Shown: piece after piece, positions 52,111 to 61,787 of the stretch
Layout of the letters: every line of letters starts with the position of its first letter
How positions within the stretch are numbered: position 1 is the stretch's first letter
Translations under genes and position numbers: made by a program
Notes under the pieces: generated by a model
Told to the model about the DNA's origin: nothing
Seen by the model: only the letters and a program-made list of their open reading frames with translations
Databases searched by the model: none
Assembly (NCBI RefSeq): GCF_040839445.1
Contig: NZ_JBDPGJ010000002.1
Span: 620,001-684,000 of the forward strand
DNA length: 64,000 nt
Reading direction: 5' to 3'
Origin: Aquibium pacificus
GTDB lineage: Bacteria > Pseudomonadota > Alphaproteobacteria > Rhizobiales > Rhizobiaceae

Positions 52111-53307
52111 ATGACAACGGCCAGGCCGGAGGAAGTCGCCGCATTCGCCGACAGCTGCGCCATAGCTGGCATCGGGCAGACGGAGTTTGCCAAACGCGGC
52201 GGGATCACCGACAGGACCGAATTCCATCTGTGCTGCGAGGCGATCCGCATGGCGGCCGAGGACGCAGGCCTCGACGTGCACGACATCGACGGCTTCGCCT
52301 CCTACGGCCCGGAGCGGCACGAGCCGGTTCTGCTGCAGGTGGCGCTCGGCATCCCGGAGATACGCTTCTCCAATCTGGTCTGGGGCGCAGGCGGCGGCGG
52401 CTGCACCGGGGCGGTGATGAACGCCGCGCTGGCGGTTCACGCCGGCATCTGCAAGCACGTCGCGGTCTACCGTTCGCTCTGCCAAGGGCAGTACCATCGC
52501 TACGGCCAGTACAATCCCGGTGCCGTCGGCGGAAGCTACATGGCGCCGTTCGGCCTGATGAGCCCGGGCCAGAAGACCGCGCTGCCCTTCCGGCGCCACA
52601 TGCATGTCTACGGCACGCCGGTCGAGGCGCTCGGGCATGTCGCCGTCACGTTCCGGGAACACGCCCAGACGAACCCCGCCGCGCTGATGTACGGCAAGCC
52701 CATGACGCTCGAGGACCATGCGAATTCGCGCATGATCGTCGACCCGTACCGTCTTTACGACTGCTGTCTCGAAACCGACGGCGCGGCGGCGATCATCGTC
52801 ACGTCCAAGGAGCGCGCTAGGGATCTGCGCCAGAAGCCGACCCGAATTCTCGCGGCGGTCCAGGCCAGCGGCGAAGGATGGGGCATGGGTCCGATGGGCT
52901 CCAACAACATGCCCGTCGAAACCTATCACACCACCAATGCGCAGCCCGTCGCCCGACACCTCTTTCCGATGGCCGGGATCTCCCCGCAGGACCTCGACTG
53001 CGCCCAGATCTACGATGCGTTCTCGTCCATCGTGATCATGGCGCTTGAGGACTACGGCGTGTGCGAACCCGGCGAAGGCGCCGATTTCGTCATGCAGGGA
53101 AACCTGCGGCGCGACGGTGGCAAGCTGCCGACCAACACGGCCGGCGGCCTTCTTTCCGAGGGATACCTACAGGGCTTCAACCTGATCCCCGAAGCCGTCC
53201 GCCAGATGCGCGGCACGTCGCTCAACCAGGTTGCCGACGCCGAGACATGCCTCGTCACCTCCGGGGGCGGGGGCGGGCACAAGAGCGCGCTGATCCTCGC
53301 CGTATGA
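52111..53307 (+). CDS. thiolase-like protein (SCP2-thiolase/Ltp2 retro-aldolase group)
   Basis: A 398-residue thiolase-fold protein, with AGGAAGAGAGGA before the ATG. CAIAGIGQTEFAKR near residue 16 and VWGAGGGGCTGAVMNAALAV near 90 mark the SCP2-type family. The active-site strand reads CAQIYDAFSSIVI near 300, with Tyr where SCP2 thiolases have His, and the C-terminal loop is TSGGGGGHK without a catalytic Cys. Both features are found in Ltp2-like retro-aldolases. With the DUF35 partner this suggests cleavage of a beta-hydroxyacyl-CoA. This reading is inferred, as no structure was compared. Confidence 0.82.
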   Translation: MTTARPEEVAAFADSCAIAGIGQTEFAKRGGITDRTEFHLCCEAIRMAAEDAGLDVHDIDGFASYGPERHEPVLLQVALGIPEIRFSNLVWGAGGGGCTGAVMNAALAVHAGICKHVAVYRSLCQGQYHRYGQYNPGAVGGSYMAPFGLMSPGQKTALPFRRHMHVYGTPVEALGHVAVTFREHAQTNPAALMYGKPMTLEDHANSRMIVDPYRLYDCCLETDGAAAIIVTSKERARDLRQKPTRILAAVQASGEGWGMGPMGSNNMPVETYHTTNAQPVARHLFPMAGISPQDLDCAQIYDAFSSIVIMALEDYGVCEPGEGADFVMQGNLRRDGGKLPTNTAGGLLSEGYLQGFNLIPEAVRQMRGTSLNQVADAETCLVTSGGGGGHKSALILAV

Positions 53308-53324
53308 ACGGGAGCGAACGAACC

Positions 53325-54197
53325 ATGGCCCCCGCCGTGCAGGTGCTTTGCGATGCCGTCGCCGACCTCGGCGAAGGTCCGCTCTGGTCGGGGGACGAGA
53401 ACGCCCTCTACTGGCTCGATATGACCAATCGCGTCATCTGGCGCCACGAGGTGGGCCGCAATGAGACACGCTCCTATAAGGTGACGGGCATCCCGACGGC
53501 GATGGCGTTGCGCGCGCGGGGTGGTCTTATCCTGGCTCTCCGCAACGGATTCGCGTTCCTTGACACGGCGACGGGCGAGGAACGGCGATTCGAGGTCGAT
53601 GTCGATTTCAGCCGCGAACGCTTCAACGATGCCAAATGCGACCGGCGCGGCCGGTTCTTCGTCGGAAGCATGGACAAGTCTTGGAAGGAGCCGATCGGCG
53701 GTCTCTGGCGCCTCGATCCGGATCTTTCGCTCCACCGCGTCGACGATGGAATCTTGGTAGGCAACGGCATGGCGTTTTCGCCCGACGACACGGTGCTGTA
53801 TTTTTCCGATTCCCGGACAGGCTACGTCTATGCCTACGACTATGACATCGAGACCGGCTTGCCGGCGAACCGGCGTGTGCATCTCGATTTCCGCGGTCGG
53901 ACAGCTCACCCCGACGGCTGCACGGTCGACGACGAAGGCTGCCTGTGGATCGCGGAACTGGGAACGGGCGCTGTCGGCCGCTACGCGCCAGACGGCACCC
54001 GGATCGGGGAGATTCACGTACCGACGACACGGGTGACCTCCGTCGCATTCGGCGGCACCGACCTTCGCACGCTCTACGTGACCTCGATGCAGTACGGTTT
54101 GAGCGAGGCCCAGCTGGCCGCCGAGACGGATGCCGGCCGCACTTTCCATACGCGGCCCGGCGCGACCGGACTGGCCGAACCGAAATTCGCGGGTTAG
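53325..54197 (+). CDS. SMP-30/gluconolactonase family protein
   Basis: A 290-residue six-bladed beta-propeller lactonase. LGEGPLWSGDENALYWLDM near residue 14, RFNDAKCDRRGRFFVGSM near 100 and GNGMAFSPDDTVLYFSDS near 148 supply the metal ligands Glu, Asn and Asp. Family members hydrolyse sugar-acid lactones. GGGAG precedes the ATG at 53325; an ATG at 53304 overlapping the thiolase stop is the alternative. It ends the operon. Confidence 0.9.
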   Translation: MAPAVQVLCDAVADLGEGPLWSGDENALYWLDMTNRVIWRHEVGRNETRSYKVTGIPTAMALRARGGLILALRNGFAFLDTATGEERRFEVDVDFSRERFNDAKCDRRGRFFVGSMDKSWKEPIGGLWRLDPDLSLHRVDDGILVGNGMAFSPDDTVLYFSDSRTGYVYAYDYDIETGLPANRRVHLDFRGRTAHPDGCTVDDEGCLWIAELGTGAVGRYAPDGTRIGEIHVPTTRVTSVAFGGTDLRTLYVTSMQYGLSEAQLAAETDAGRTFHTRPGATGLAEPKFAG

Positions 54198-54282
54198 CCC
54201 CGCGCTCCTTTTCAGCAGTTCCGACGCGAAACGTGTGCCCCAGGGTCGGCGGCCTGGCACTCCCCCAATGAGATGCGCGGCG

Positions 54283-55596
54283 TCATCGCCCCATCATCTG
54301 TCCCGGCAGGAAGGTGCAGATCGAGGGAAATGCCAGCAGCAGCGCGAGCACCAGCAACTCGGCGATCACGAACGGCTGGACGCCCTTGAAGAGTTCCGAT
54401 GCCGAGACACGCCCGTCCGAGGCGGCAACCACCGCGAACAAGTTTATCCCGATTGGCGGCGTGATGGCTGCGATCTCGATCAGCTTGACCACGATGATCC
54501 CGAACCAGATCGGGTTGATGTCGAGCGCCAGTACCGTGGGGAACAGGAACGGCAGAGTGATCACCAGCATCGGCACCGGATCCATGAACATGCCGAAGAT
54601 GAAGTAGCCGATGACCACGCAGGCCATGAAGGTGAAGGGCGTGAACCCGCCCGCGGTCAGCACGTCGGTCAATTCCGACACCGATCCGTAGAACAGCAGC
54701 AGGCGCGAGAAGAGCATGCCCGCGACGAGGATGAGGAAGATGGATGCGGCAATCGTCGCGGTCTTCTTCAGCGATGACACGAACAGCGGCCAGGTCATGC
54801 GACGCTTCAGGAGAGCGATCAGGAACGCTCCGACTGCACCGACCGCGCCGGCTGCCGACGGCGACATCAGCCCCGTATAGATGCCGCCGAGGACGATCAG
54901 GATAAGCAGCGCGGCCGGCCAGATGTCGAGCAGTCCGGCAAACTTCTCCCGCGCGGTGAAACGTTCGGAACTCACCGGGGCGAGGCTAGGGCGAAGCCTG
55001 ACCGAGACGGTCACGGTAAGGATGAGGACGGCCGCCGTCAGCAGGCCGGGCAGGATGCCTGCGATAAGCATCGCGCCGATCGAAGTCTCTGTCAGGATGC
55101 CGTAGAGCACCATGGTGAGCGACGGCGGGATCATCGCGGCCAGCGCACCCGAAGCCGCGATGCAGCCGACGCCGAAACCCCGATGGTAGCCGAGCCGCTC
55201 GATCTCTGGCAGCGCGACCCGCGTGAAGATCGCGGAGTTTACGATCGTCGAGCCCGAAATTGCCGCGAACCCGGCAGATGCCAGCACCGTTGCGTTGTAG
55301 ACGCCGCCTCTGAAGCCGCCGATGAACCGGTAGCAGGCCTGGTAGAGGTCGGAAATGATGCGCGTGCCGCCGGCGATCTCGCCCATCAGGATGAACATGG
55401 GAATGATCGCGAAGGAATAGCCGCTGGAAACCGAAAAGGTGATCGTGCGAACCGTGCCGAGGACGAAAGCGTCCCCGATGAGCGCATACATGCCGACCAG
55501 CGTCACGGTCATGATGGACAGCGCCACCGGAATCCCGAAGGCGATCAGTCCTAGGATGGCGATGAATGCGACGAAGGCGAAAAGCGTAGGATCCAT
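54283..55596 (-). CDS. dctM: TRAP transporter large permease (DctM)
   Basis: A 437-residue membrane protein with about 11-12 helices. Family motifs are FGIPVALSIMTVTLVGM near residue 20, MGEIAGGTRIISDLYQAC near 75, and GCIASSGALAAMIPPSLTMVLYG near 140. The ATG shares one base with the dctQ stop. It imports carboxylates by sodium or proton symport. Confidence 0.95.
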   Translation of the reverse strand: MDPTLFAFVAFIAILGLIAFGIPVALSIMTVTLVGMYALIGDAFVLGTVRTITFSVSSGYSFAIIPMFILMGEIAGGTRIISDLYQACYRFIGGFRGGVYNATVLASAGFAAISGSTIVNSAIFTRVALPEIERLGYHRGFGVGCIAASGALAAMIPPSLTMVLYGILTETSIGAMLIAGILPGLLTAAVLILTVTVSVRLRPSLAPVSSERFTAREKFAGLLDIWPAALLILIVLGGIYTGLMSPSAAGAVGAVGAFLIALLKRRMTWPLFVSSLKKTATIAASIFLILVAGMLFSRLLLFYGSVSELTDVLTAGGFTPFTFMACVVIGYFIFGMFMDPVPMLVITLPFLFPTVLALDINPIWFGIIVVKLIEIAAITPPIGINLFAVVAASDGRVSASELFKGVQPFVIAELLVLALLLAFPSICTFLPGQMMGR

Positions 55597-56111
55597 CAGA
55601 TCGCTTCTTGAATGAAATGCGACTGGTCCTTCTCGTCGGGGACGATGAAGAAGCTTAGTAGCGACATCAGGAATGCAAGGGCGGCTCCGATGACAAGGAT
55701 CAGCTTCACGGGATAGACAGGAATGGCATAGACGCCGGCTGTCGCCTCGCGGATGTGCCAGGCCTCCGTGAACCCGCGCCAGGACGCCGCGACGATAACT
55801 CCGTAGCAGAGCATGCCCAGAAGCGCCGTCGTGAAGCGTCTGACGCGGCCGGCCGCGGAACCCGGCTCGAAGCCGAACAGTTCGAGCTGTATGTGTGACC
55901 CGGTGAGCACCACATGGGGTTGCGCCATGAAGATGATGACGACCAGGAGCAGTTCCGTCAGTTCGAAGACGCCAAGAATCGGAGTGCTGAAAATTGAGGA
56001 TCCGAGCGAATCTGCCGCGCCCGCGAGTGCGATGAGCACGATGGCGACCGAAGACAGGCAAAGCAGCGCGACCGAAACGCGCTCCGAAAGTTTTCGAAGA
56101 TGTTCAGTCAC
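55596..56111 (-). CDS. dctQ: TRAP transporter small permease (DctQ)
   Basis: A 171-residue membrane protein with four helices. The DctQ motif QPHVVLTGSHIQLELFG lies near residue 63. It links the binding protein to DctM, and it starts 169 bp after the binding-protein gene. Confidence 0.92.
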   Translation of the reverse strand: MTEHLRKLSERVSVALLCLSSVAIVLIALAGAADSLGSSIFSTPILGVFELTELLLVVIIFMAQPHVVLTGSHIQLELFGFEPGSAAGRVRRFTTALLGMLCYGVIVAASWRGFTEAWHIREATAGVYAIPVYPVKLILVIGAALAFLMSLLSFFIVPDEKDQSHFIQEAI

Positions 56112-56280
56112 GAGACTGCTCCTCCCTTGCCCATGACTGCATTCCCGCTGCGCCCGCCCGGCCCGAACCCGCCATCTCCGAGCCGCGGACTATCCGCCGC
56201 GGATCGGTAGCCGTACCCCGAAACCGCCACTCTCGGGGCGCGACAAGCGGTCCGCAGGCGGTGGACTGTTGCGCGATGCC

Positions 56281-57294
56281 CTAGTTGCTCGTTTCGATGT
56301 TGTTGATCACTTCCGCGGCCTGCTTGGCTGCTTCCTGCGAAACGTTGCCGGCGGTTTCCTTTTCCACCCAGAGATCGACCATGTCGGGAATGGCGTTCCT
56401 GACCTTGTCGCTATCCTTGAACTGGACCAGTTCCACGCCCTGCTCGAGCGCCTTGGCGACGCTGTCCTTTTCGGCCTGCTCGATGTCCTCCTTCTCCTGA
56501 TCGAAGGCGATCTCCGCGGCCTCGTCGATGGCCTTGATGCGCTCGGGCGACCACCCGCCCTCCTTGTACATCGCATACGGCACGTAGAAGCTCGGTCCCG
56601 ACAGGGCGCCCATGTCGATGTCTATCCAGTATTTCGCCACCTCGCCCAGGCGACCCGCCATCGCGCCCGCCCAGGTCGAGAAGACGCAGTCGATCACGTT
56701 ACGCTGCAGCGACTCGTACATCTCGTTGAACGGCACGGAGATCGGCGTGATGCCGATCGCCTCGAATGCCGGCGGCCAGTAGAAACCGTTGGACCGCGCC
56801 TTGAGGCCTTTCAGTTCATCGAGCGTCTCGGCCTTCTTGCTGCAGACCAGATGGAGGTTGGCCAGGCCGTGGTGAAGTATCGGATAGACCCCCGCCCGCT
56901 TGTATTCCTCCAGCGCGGCATCGGTCTTGGCGATCTCGCGCTTCGCGTCCATCGCCGCGCCGGCGCTCGGGAACGTAAAGGGCAACGCATTCGTAACGCC
57001 GTCGATCGGCAGTTCCGAGGGATAGTAGACCGGCGCCGTAACCCCCGCTGGGATCGCTCCAGAGGAGATCAGGTGAATGATCTCGTTTCCGCTGCCCAGC
57101 GAGCCGCTCCAGAAAAAGCGCATGGTGAGGTCGCCGCCGGTGAGACGTTCGACCTCTTTCGCGAAATGCCTGTCAGCCCCCGAAATTGGAGAGGATTCGG
57201 CGGAGATGTGGGCGACTTTCAGCTCTTCGGACACGCCGACACCCGGCGCTGCCAGCAACGCCGCGATGGCGATCGTCCAGGCGTGGTGTTTCAT
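56281..57294 (-). CDS. dctP: TRAP transporter substrate-binding protein (DctP family)
   Basis: A 337-residue periplasmic protein with signal peptide (KHHAWTIAIAALLAAPGVGV) and an ATG after GGGAGGAG. The DctP-type fold is shown by KVAHISAESSPISGADRHFAKEVE (in parts) near 26, a conserved Arg in GLKARSNGFYWPPAFEAIG near 163 and FNEMYESLQRNVIDCVFS near 187. The ligand is probably an organic acid fed to the ligase or hydratase operon on its right. First gene of the dctPQM operon. Confidence 0.93.
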   Translation of the reverse strand: MKHHAWTIAIAALLAAPGVGVSEELKVAHISAESSPISGADRHFAKEVERLTGGDLTMRFFWSGSLGSGNEIIHLISSGAIPAGVTAPVYYPSELPIDGVTNALPFTFPSAGAAMDAKREIAKTDAALEEYKRAGVYPILHHGLANLHLVCSKKAETLDELKGLKARSNGFYWPPAFEAIGITPISVPFNEMYESLQRNVIDCVFSTWAGAMAGRLGEVAKYWIDIDMGALSGPSFYVPYAMYKEGGWSPERIKAIDEAAEIAFDQEKEDIEQAEKDSVAKALEQGVELVQFKDSDKVRNAIPDMVDLWVEKETAGNVSQEAAKQAAEVINNIETSN

Positions 57295-57509
57295 CTCTTC
57301 TCCTCCCGTGTGCAATTGGCTGGGCGCAGCGCACAAGACGTTGGCGTGGGCGCTCGGCGACGGATCGAGTCTAGGTGACTTCCCCATCGGGGGCTATGTT
57401 GGGAATGCGCATAACAGCTAATCGAGCGCAGTCGAGCCTGCCGGTGCACAATGTCTTCTGCCTCGTTTCGGTCGTCCGCCACAGCCCCTTCCGACACAGC
57501 GGAACTCCC

Positions 57510-58133
57510 ATGGATCACCACCAGGAAAAGCGCCTCGAAACGTTTCTCGACCGGGAGGAGATCTTCGACCTCGTGCGACGCGAGCGGTTCGCGCGAGACC
57601 GTCGCCGTTTCGACATGATGAGGGCGTGCTTCCACGAAGACGCCTACGTCCGCACGAGCTGGTACGACGGACGCGGCGCGGAGGCATACATCGAAGCCAC
57701 GCGCGAATGGATGGGCAAGCGCGGGGGCGGCACCCATTGGGTCTTTCCCGCATTGGCCGAGATCAACGGCGATCGCGCGACCGTGGAAAGCCCGGCAATG
57801 ATCTCCAGCCGGACGAGGCTCGACGGCACTGAAATCGATGTCCACGTTTTCTGCCGGTTCTTCTCGCGCGCGGTACGAAACGACGGCGAGTGGTCGCTCT
57901 TCAGCTTCGAGGTGCTGTTCGAACGCGACATCGTGCAGGCCGTCGATCCGGCAAACGAGTTGCCCATCGATCAAACGATGCTCGCGAAGCTGCGACCGTC
58001 CTACAGGCACATCGCCTATCTTCAGCAAAGCCGCGGCGTGAACATCAACCCGGACCTCCTCGGCGATGACCGGCCCGAACAGATGGAGGAGTTCTATCGC
58101 GGAGAAGCGCGCTGGCTCCGTGGCGAGCACTGA
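57510..58133 (+). CDS. SnoaL-like (NTF2-fold) domain protein
   Basis: A 207-residue protein whose first 140 residues carry the NTF2-like pattern: REEIFDLVRRERFARDRRRF, MMRACFHEDAYVRTSW, and THWVFPALAEINGDRATVES. Candidate catalytic residues are His in ACFHEDA and Asp in the first helix. It resembles the protein at 16785-17381 in length and order of strands, so both may dehydrate or isomerise similar intermediates. It stands alone between divergent and convergent neighbours. Confidence 0.8.
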   Translation: MDHHQEKRLETFLDREEIFDLVRRERFARDRRRFDMMRACFHEDAYVRTSWYDGRGAEAYIEATREWMGKRGGGTHWVFPALAEINGDRATVESPAMISSRTRLDGTEIDVHVFCRFFSRAVRNDGEWSLFSFEVLFERDIVQAVDPANELPIDQTMLAKLRPSYRHIAYLQQSRGVNINPDLLGDDRPEQMEEFYRGEARWLRGEH

Positions 58134-58299
58134 ACTGATTTGCCCCACCGGTGGAAATCGCAGCGTCAGGTTGTTCCTGGTCGAGAAGCAGCTACGCCAA
58201 CAGCCGAGTGCCTGACTCTCCTGCGTACCCTACGCCTGTTGCTGCGTGCCTGAATCGCTCGAACTTGCGTCGTGCGCTGGAAGCATCTTCGAGCTGTTC

Positions 58300-59883
58300 C
58301 TAACCTTGGCTCCCGGCAGTCTCCTCTGCCGCCTGCCTCGCGTGCTCATTCTTCAAGACGAACTTCTGGATCTTGCCGATCGAAGTCTTCGGCAGGTCGT
58401 CGCGGAACTCGACGAAGCTCGGCACCTTGAACCTGGACAGATACTTCGCACACCATTCGATGACCTGTGCCGCGTCGATGGTGGCTCCCTTCTGCCGGAC
58501 CACGTAGGCCTTGACCGCTTCGTCGCGCAGGGGGTCGAAGACGCCGATCACCGCCGATTCGAGGATTTCCGGATGATCGTTCAGGACCCGCTCGACCTCA
58601 GTCGCGGCGATGTTCTCGCCGGCACGCTTGATGACGTCCTTGCCGCGGTCGAAGAAGTTCAGATAGCCGTCTGCATCGAGGTAGCCGTTGTCTCCGGTCA
58701 GGAACCATCCGCCGCGCATGCAGTCTGCCGAGGCAGCCGCGTTCTTGTAATAGTTGGAAAACAGCGGCTTCCCGCCGACGACGATCTGGCCCACATGACC
58801 CTGAGCCACGTCGTTCATCTCCTCGTCGACAACCCTAACCTCATGTCCCGGCAGCGGCAGGCCGATGCAATGGCGCTTCGTCACCCCGTAGACGAGGGGG
58901 TTCGACGTGCAGATGCCGTAGGTTTCCGTTAACCCGTACCCTTCGACGAGCGTGACCTTGAACCGCCGTTCGAAGCTTTCCCATTCTTCCGGCGCAGTGG
59001 GTAACGCATAGAACGAGAAACGCACGTCGTGCGCCGAATCCGCATCCGTCGGCGGCTGCGCCAGGAGCGTGCGCAGGATCATCGGCACGATGCTGATGCC
59101 CGTGCATCGGTGCGTGCGCACCTGGTTCCAGTAGCGCGTGGCGCTGAAGGCCTCGAGCAGCACCACCGTGCCTCCGACCGTGAGCGTGGGGATGACGCCG
59201 ACGAACTGGGCGTTGACGTGGAATAGAGGCAGCACCACGCAGATCCTGTCGCTGGCGCGCATCCCGAAAAGCATGGCGACGGAGATGCCCTGCAGCACGC
59301 TGTTGTTGTGGTCGAGCACCGCGCCTTTCGGCCGCGACGTCGTCCCGGAGGTGTAGATGATCTGCGAAGCGTCGCGCGGGTCGACGGCCGTCCTGCGGTC
59401 GATCGGGTCGCCCTCGCTCATGATCGCCGAGTAGAGCGCATAGCCGCCCGGCGCCACATCGCTGCGCGCGAGGACGCGGTGCCGGATAGTGTCGGCGCGG
59501 GGTGCGATCGCCTCGAAGACCGGCAGGAAGCGCGGTTCCGTCACCACTGCCGCGATCTCGGCGTTTTCGACGAGATAGCCGAGTTCGTCGGGCGTGTAGT
59601 GCACGTTGACCGGTACCGCCACGGCACCGATCTGGTTGGCCGCGAACCACGCGACAAGGAACTCCGGCCCGTTGGTCAGCACGATCGCGACGTTCTCGCC
59701 CGCTCTCAGCCCGGCATCCGACAGGTTGTTCGCGAGGCGGGCGACCTGGGTGGCGATGGCGCGGTAGGTGTGGCGCGAGATCTCGCCCCTGTCATTCTCG
59801 AAGACCACGAAGTCCTTCTCGGGATTCCGCTCCACCTGAATCCGGAGAAGGCCCGGTATCGTCAGTCTGCCGCTCGCGTCCAT
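58300..59883 (-). CDS. acyl-CoA synthetase (AMP-dependent ligase)
   Basis: A 527-residue adenylate-forming ligase. The P-loop is IIYTSGTTSRPKGAVLDH near residue 183, A5 reads GYGLTETYG near 320, A7/A8 is GWFLTGDNGYLD and FFDRGKDVIKRAGENIA near 415, and the A10 Lys lies in KTSIGKIQKFVL near 505. GGGAGG precedes the ATG. It activates a free acid, probably one imported by the TRAP system, to its CoA thioester. Last gene of the minus-strand operon from E1-beta. Confidence 0.93.
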   Translation of the reverse strand: MDASGRLTIPGLLRIQVERNPEKDFVVFENDRGEISRHTYRAIATQVARLANNLSDAGLRAGENVAIVLTNGPEFLVAWFAANQIGAVAVPVNVHYTPDELGYLVENAEIAAVVTEPRFLPVFEAIAPRADTIRHRVLARSDVAPGGYALYSAIMSEGDPIDRRTAVDPRDASQIIYTSGTTSRPKGAVLDHNNSVLQGISVAMLFGMRASDRICVVLPLFHVNAQFVGVIPTLTVGGTVVLLEAFSATRYWNQVRTHRCTGISIVPMILRTLLAQPPTDADSAHDVRFSFYALPTAPEEWESFERRFKVTLVEGYGLTETYGICTSNPLVYGVTKRHCIGLPLPGHEVRVVDEEMNDVAQGHVGQIVVGGKPLFSNYYKNAAASADCMRGGWFLTGDNGYLDADGYLNFFDRGKDVIKRAGENIAATEVERVLNDHPEILESAVIGVFDPLRDEAVKAYVVRQKGATIDAAQVIEWCAKYLSRFKVPSFVEFRDDLPKTSIGKIQKFVLKNEHARQAAEETAGSQG

Positions 59884-59925
59884 CTCTTTTCCTCCCAAGG
59901 AACGGCTCCCCCCGTTCCCATCATC

Positions 59926-61353
59926 CTAAAGCGCCGGCACTCCCGCCTGCGCGCGGCGCGCCGGCGGCAGGTGGATCGCCCCGCCGTCGCGCGCGTCGTG
60001 GGCGGCTTCCGCGAGCGCCTCCGATAGCGTCGGATGCGCATGCACGGTGTGGATCAGCGCCGACAGCGTCATTTCCATCTGGACGGCGAGCGTGGCCTCC
60101 CCGAGCAGGTTCGACACGCCCGGACCGACCATCGTGATCCCGAGGATCTGGTCGTGCCCGGCGTCCGCGACGATCTTGACGAAGCCTTCCGCATGGCCGC
60201 CGACCAGAGCCTTGCCGTTGGCCGAGAACGGGAAACGACCGACCTTCACCTCGCCCATCGCGCCTGCCTCCGCTTCCGTCAAGCCGACGCTGGCGATTTC
60301 GGGTCGGGTATAGACGGCGCGGGGCATGGCGAGCGCCGAGAAGGCCGGGGCCTCCTGCCCGAGGATGTCGGCAAGGGCGCATTCGGCCTGGGCCGCGGCG
60401 CGATGGGCGAGCAATGGCCCGCCGGTGACGTCGCCGACGGCGTAGATCCCGTCCACGTTGGTGCGCATGCGATCGTCGACGCCGATGGCGCCGAGCTTCG
60501 TCGCAATGCCTGCGGCGGCGAGTCCGAGCGCGTCGACATTGGGCCGGCGGCCGGCCGCAACCAAGATGCGGTCGACCGTCAGGGTCGATCGGCCGGTACC
60601 GTCCTCGATTGTCAGTTCGACCACCCCGTCTCCTGCCGCCACCGAGCGCAGCCTGGTGCCGGTCCGGATCGTCACGTTCTGCGCCGAAAGGGTCTTCGCC
60701 AGGACGTCTACCGCCTCCCCATCCTCTCCGGCGAGGATTCGGTCGGCGACTTCGAGAATCGTGACCTCCGTTTCGAGGTTGGCGAATATCTGAGCGAACT
60801 CGACGCCGATGACGCCGCCGCCGACGATCGCCAGACGGTCGGGCCGTTCGGTGAGGGAGATCGCCTCATCGGAACTCAGGGCATGCGGCCCGGCCAGCCC
60901 CTCGATGGGCGGGATGACCGGAACGGAGCCGGTGGCGATCACGACGAAGTCGGCCTTCAGTTCACGCCCGCTCGACGCGAGTCGCAGACTGCGCTCTCCC
61001 GAAAAGGTCGCCCGGTCGTTCAGGAGCGTGATAGCGTTGCGCTTCACCAGTGTGTGGACGCCGCGGACCAGTCGCTCTACCGCCGCCGATCTTTCGGCGG
61101 CGAGACGACCTAGCGCGCGTGGTGCGGATGGGTCCTGTCGATCCTGCCCCGCCAGCGCCAGATGCCTGGGCAGGTCGTGGATCATGGCGGAGTTGTGCAA
61201 GAGGCTCTTCGTCGGAATGCAGCCGACGTTCAGGCACGTGCCGCCGAGTTCGCCGGCCTCGACCAGCGTTACCTTCAGCCCGTGCCGGGCACCGCGGATC
61301 GCGGCCGTGTATCCGCCGATTCCGCCGCCGATGACCACGAGGTGCCCGGTCAT
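59926..61353 (-). CDS. lpdA: dihydrolipoyl dehydrogenase (E3)
   Basis: A 475-residue flavoprotein disulfide reductase. FAD motif VVIGGGIGGYTAAIRGARHG near residue 6, redox disulfide GGTCLNVGCIPTKSLLH near 38, NAD motif LAIVGGGVIGVEFAQIFANL near 175, second FAD motif near 305, and the C-terminal His-Glu pair in HTVHAHPTLSEAL near 448. The ATG overlaps the MaoC stop by 4 bp. It re-oxidises the lipoyl group of the E2 encoded upstream. Confidence 0.95.
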   Translation of the reverse strand: MTGHLVVIGGGIGGYTAAIRGARHGLKVTLVEAGELGGTCLNVGCIPTKSLLHNSAMIHDLPRHLALAGQDRQDPSAPRALGRLAAERSAAVERLVRGVHTLVKRNAITLLNDRATFSGERSLRLASSGRELKADFVVIATGSVPVIPPIEGLAGPHALSSDEAISLTERPDRLAIVGGGVIGVEFAQIFANLETEVTILEVADRILAGEDGEAVDVLAKTLSAQNVTIRTGTRLRSVAAGDGVVELTIEDGTGRSTLTVDRILVAAGRRPNVDALGLAAAGIATKLGAIGVDDRMRTNVDGIYAVGDVTGGPLLAHRAAAQAECALADILGQEAPAFSALAMPRAVYTRPEIASVGLTEAEAGAMGEVKVGRFPFSANGKALVGGHAEGFVKIVADAGHDQILGITMVGPGVSNLLGEATLAVQMEMTLSALIHTVHAHPTLSEALAEAAHDARDGGAIHLPPARRAQAGVPAL

Positions 61354-61778
61354 GCGGGGCCGGCCCCTTGCCCGTCGGTGGCGGGAACCAGGCATGTACC
61401 GTCGATCACCGTCTGGCCGGACTGGTTGAGGCAGGCGAAGGGGACCTGCCAGGCGTCGTCCTTCCGGTCGGCGACGGCACCCTCGACCCGGATCCGGTCG
61501 CCCGGACGGGCGGGCGCCCGATAGCGCAGCGACACGCGGGTGCCGAAGGGCAGGAGCGGCCGCCCCATGGCCCTGGCGAGAGCCTGGAAGAGCGGCTCCA
61601 TCGGGATGCAGCCATGGGCGATGGTGCTCCCGAACGGCGAAGCCGCCGCACGGTCCGGATCCACGTGGACAGGATTGAAATCTCCGGAGATCGCGGCATA
61701 GCGATCGATCATGGCCTGCGTGATCTCGATCTCGACATGCGGCAGCCGCATGCCCTGGGCGAGCGGAATGTCAGCCAT
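61350..61778 (-). CDS. MaoC-like hydratase subunit
   Basis: A 142-residue hot-dog-fold protein with the hydratase-2 motif YAAISGDFNPVHVDPDRAA near residue 27, giving Asp and His. It is likely to form a heterodimer with the neighbouring 138-residue hot-dog protein, as in split MaoC hydratases. Confidence 0.85.
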   Translation of the reverse strand: MADIPLAQGMRLPHVEIEITQAMIDRYAAISGDFNPVHVDPDRAAASPFGSTIAHGCIPMEPLFQALARAMGRPLLPFGTRVSLRYRAPARPGDRIRVEGAVADRKDDAWQVPFACLNQSGQTVIDGTCLVPATDGQGAGPA

Positions 61779-61787
61779 CCATCCTCC

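Noticed and set aside
56112..56280. Hairpins between dctP and dctQ as a fourth binding-protein hairpin
   Set aside because: Repeats around CCGCGG and CCCCGA/TCGGGG are short or imperfect, unlike the three perfect ones; not claimed.
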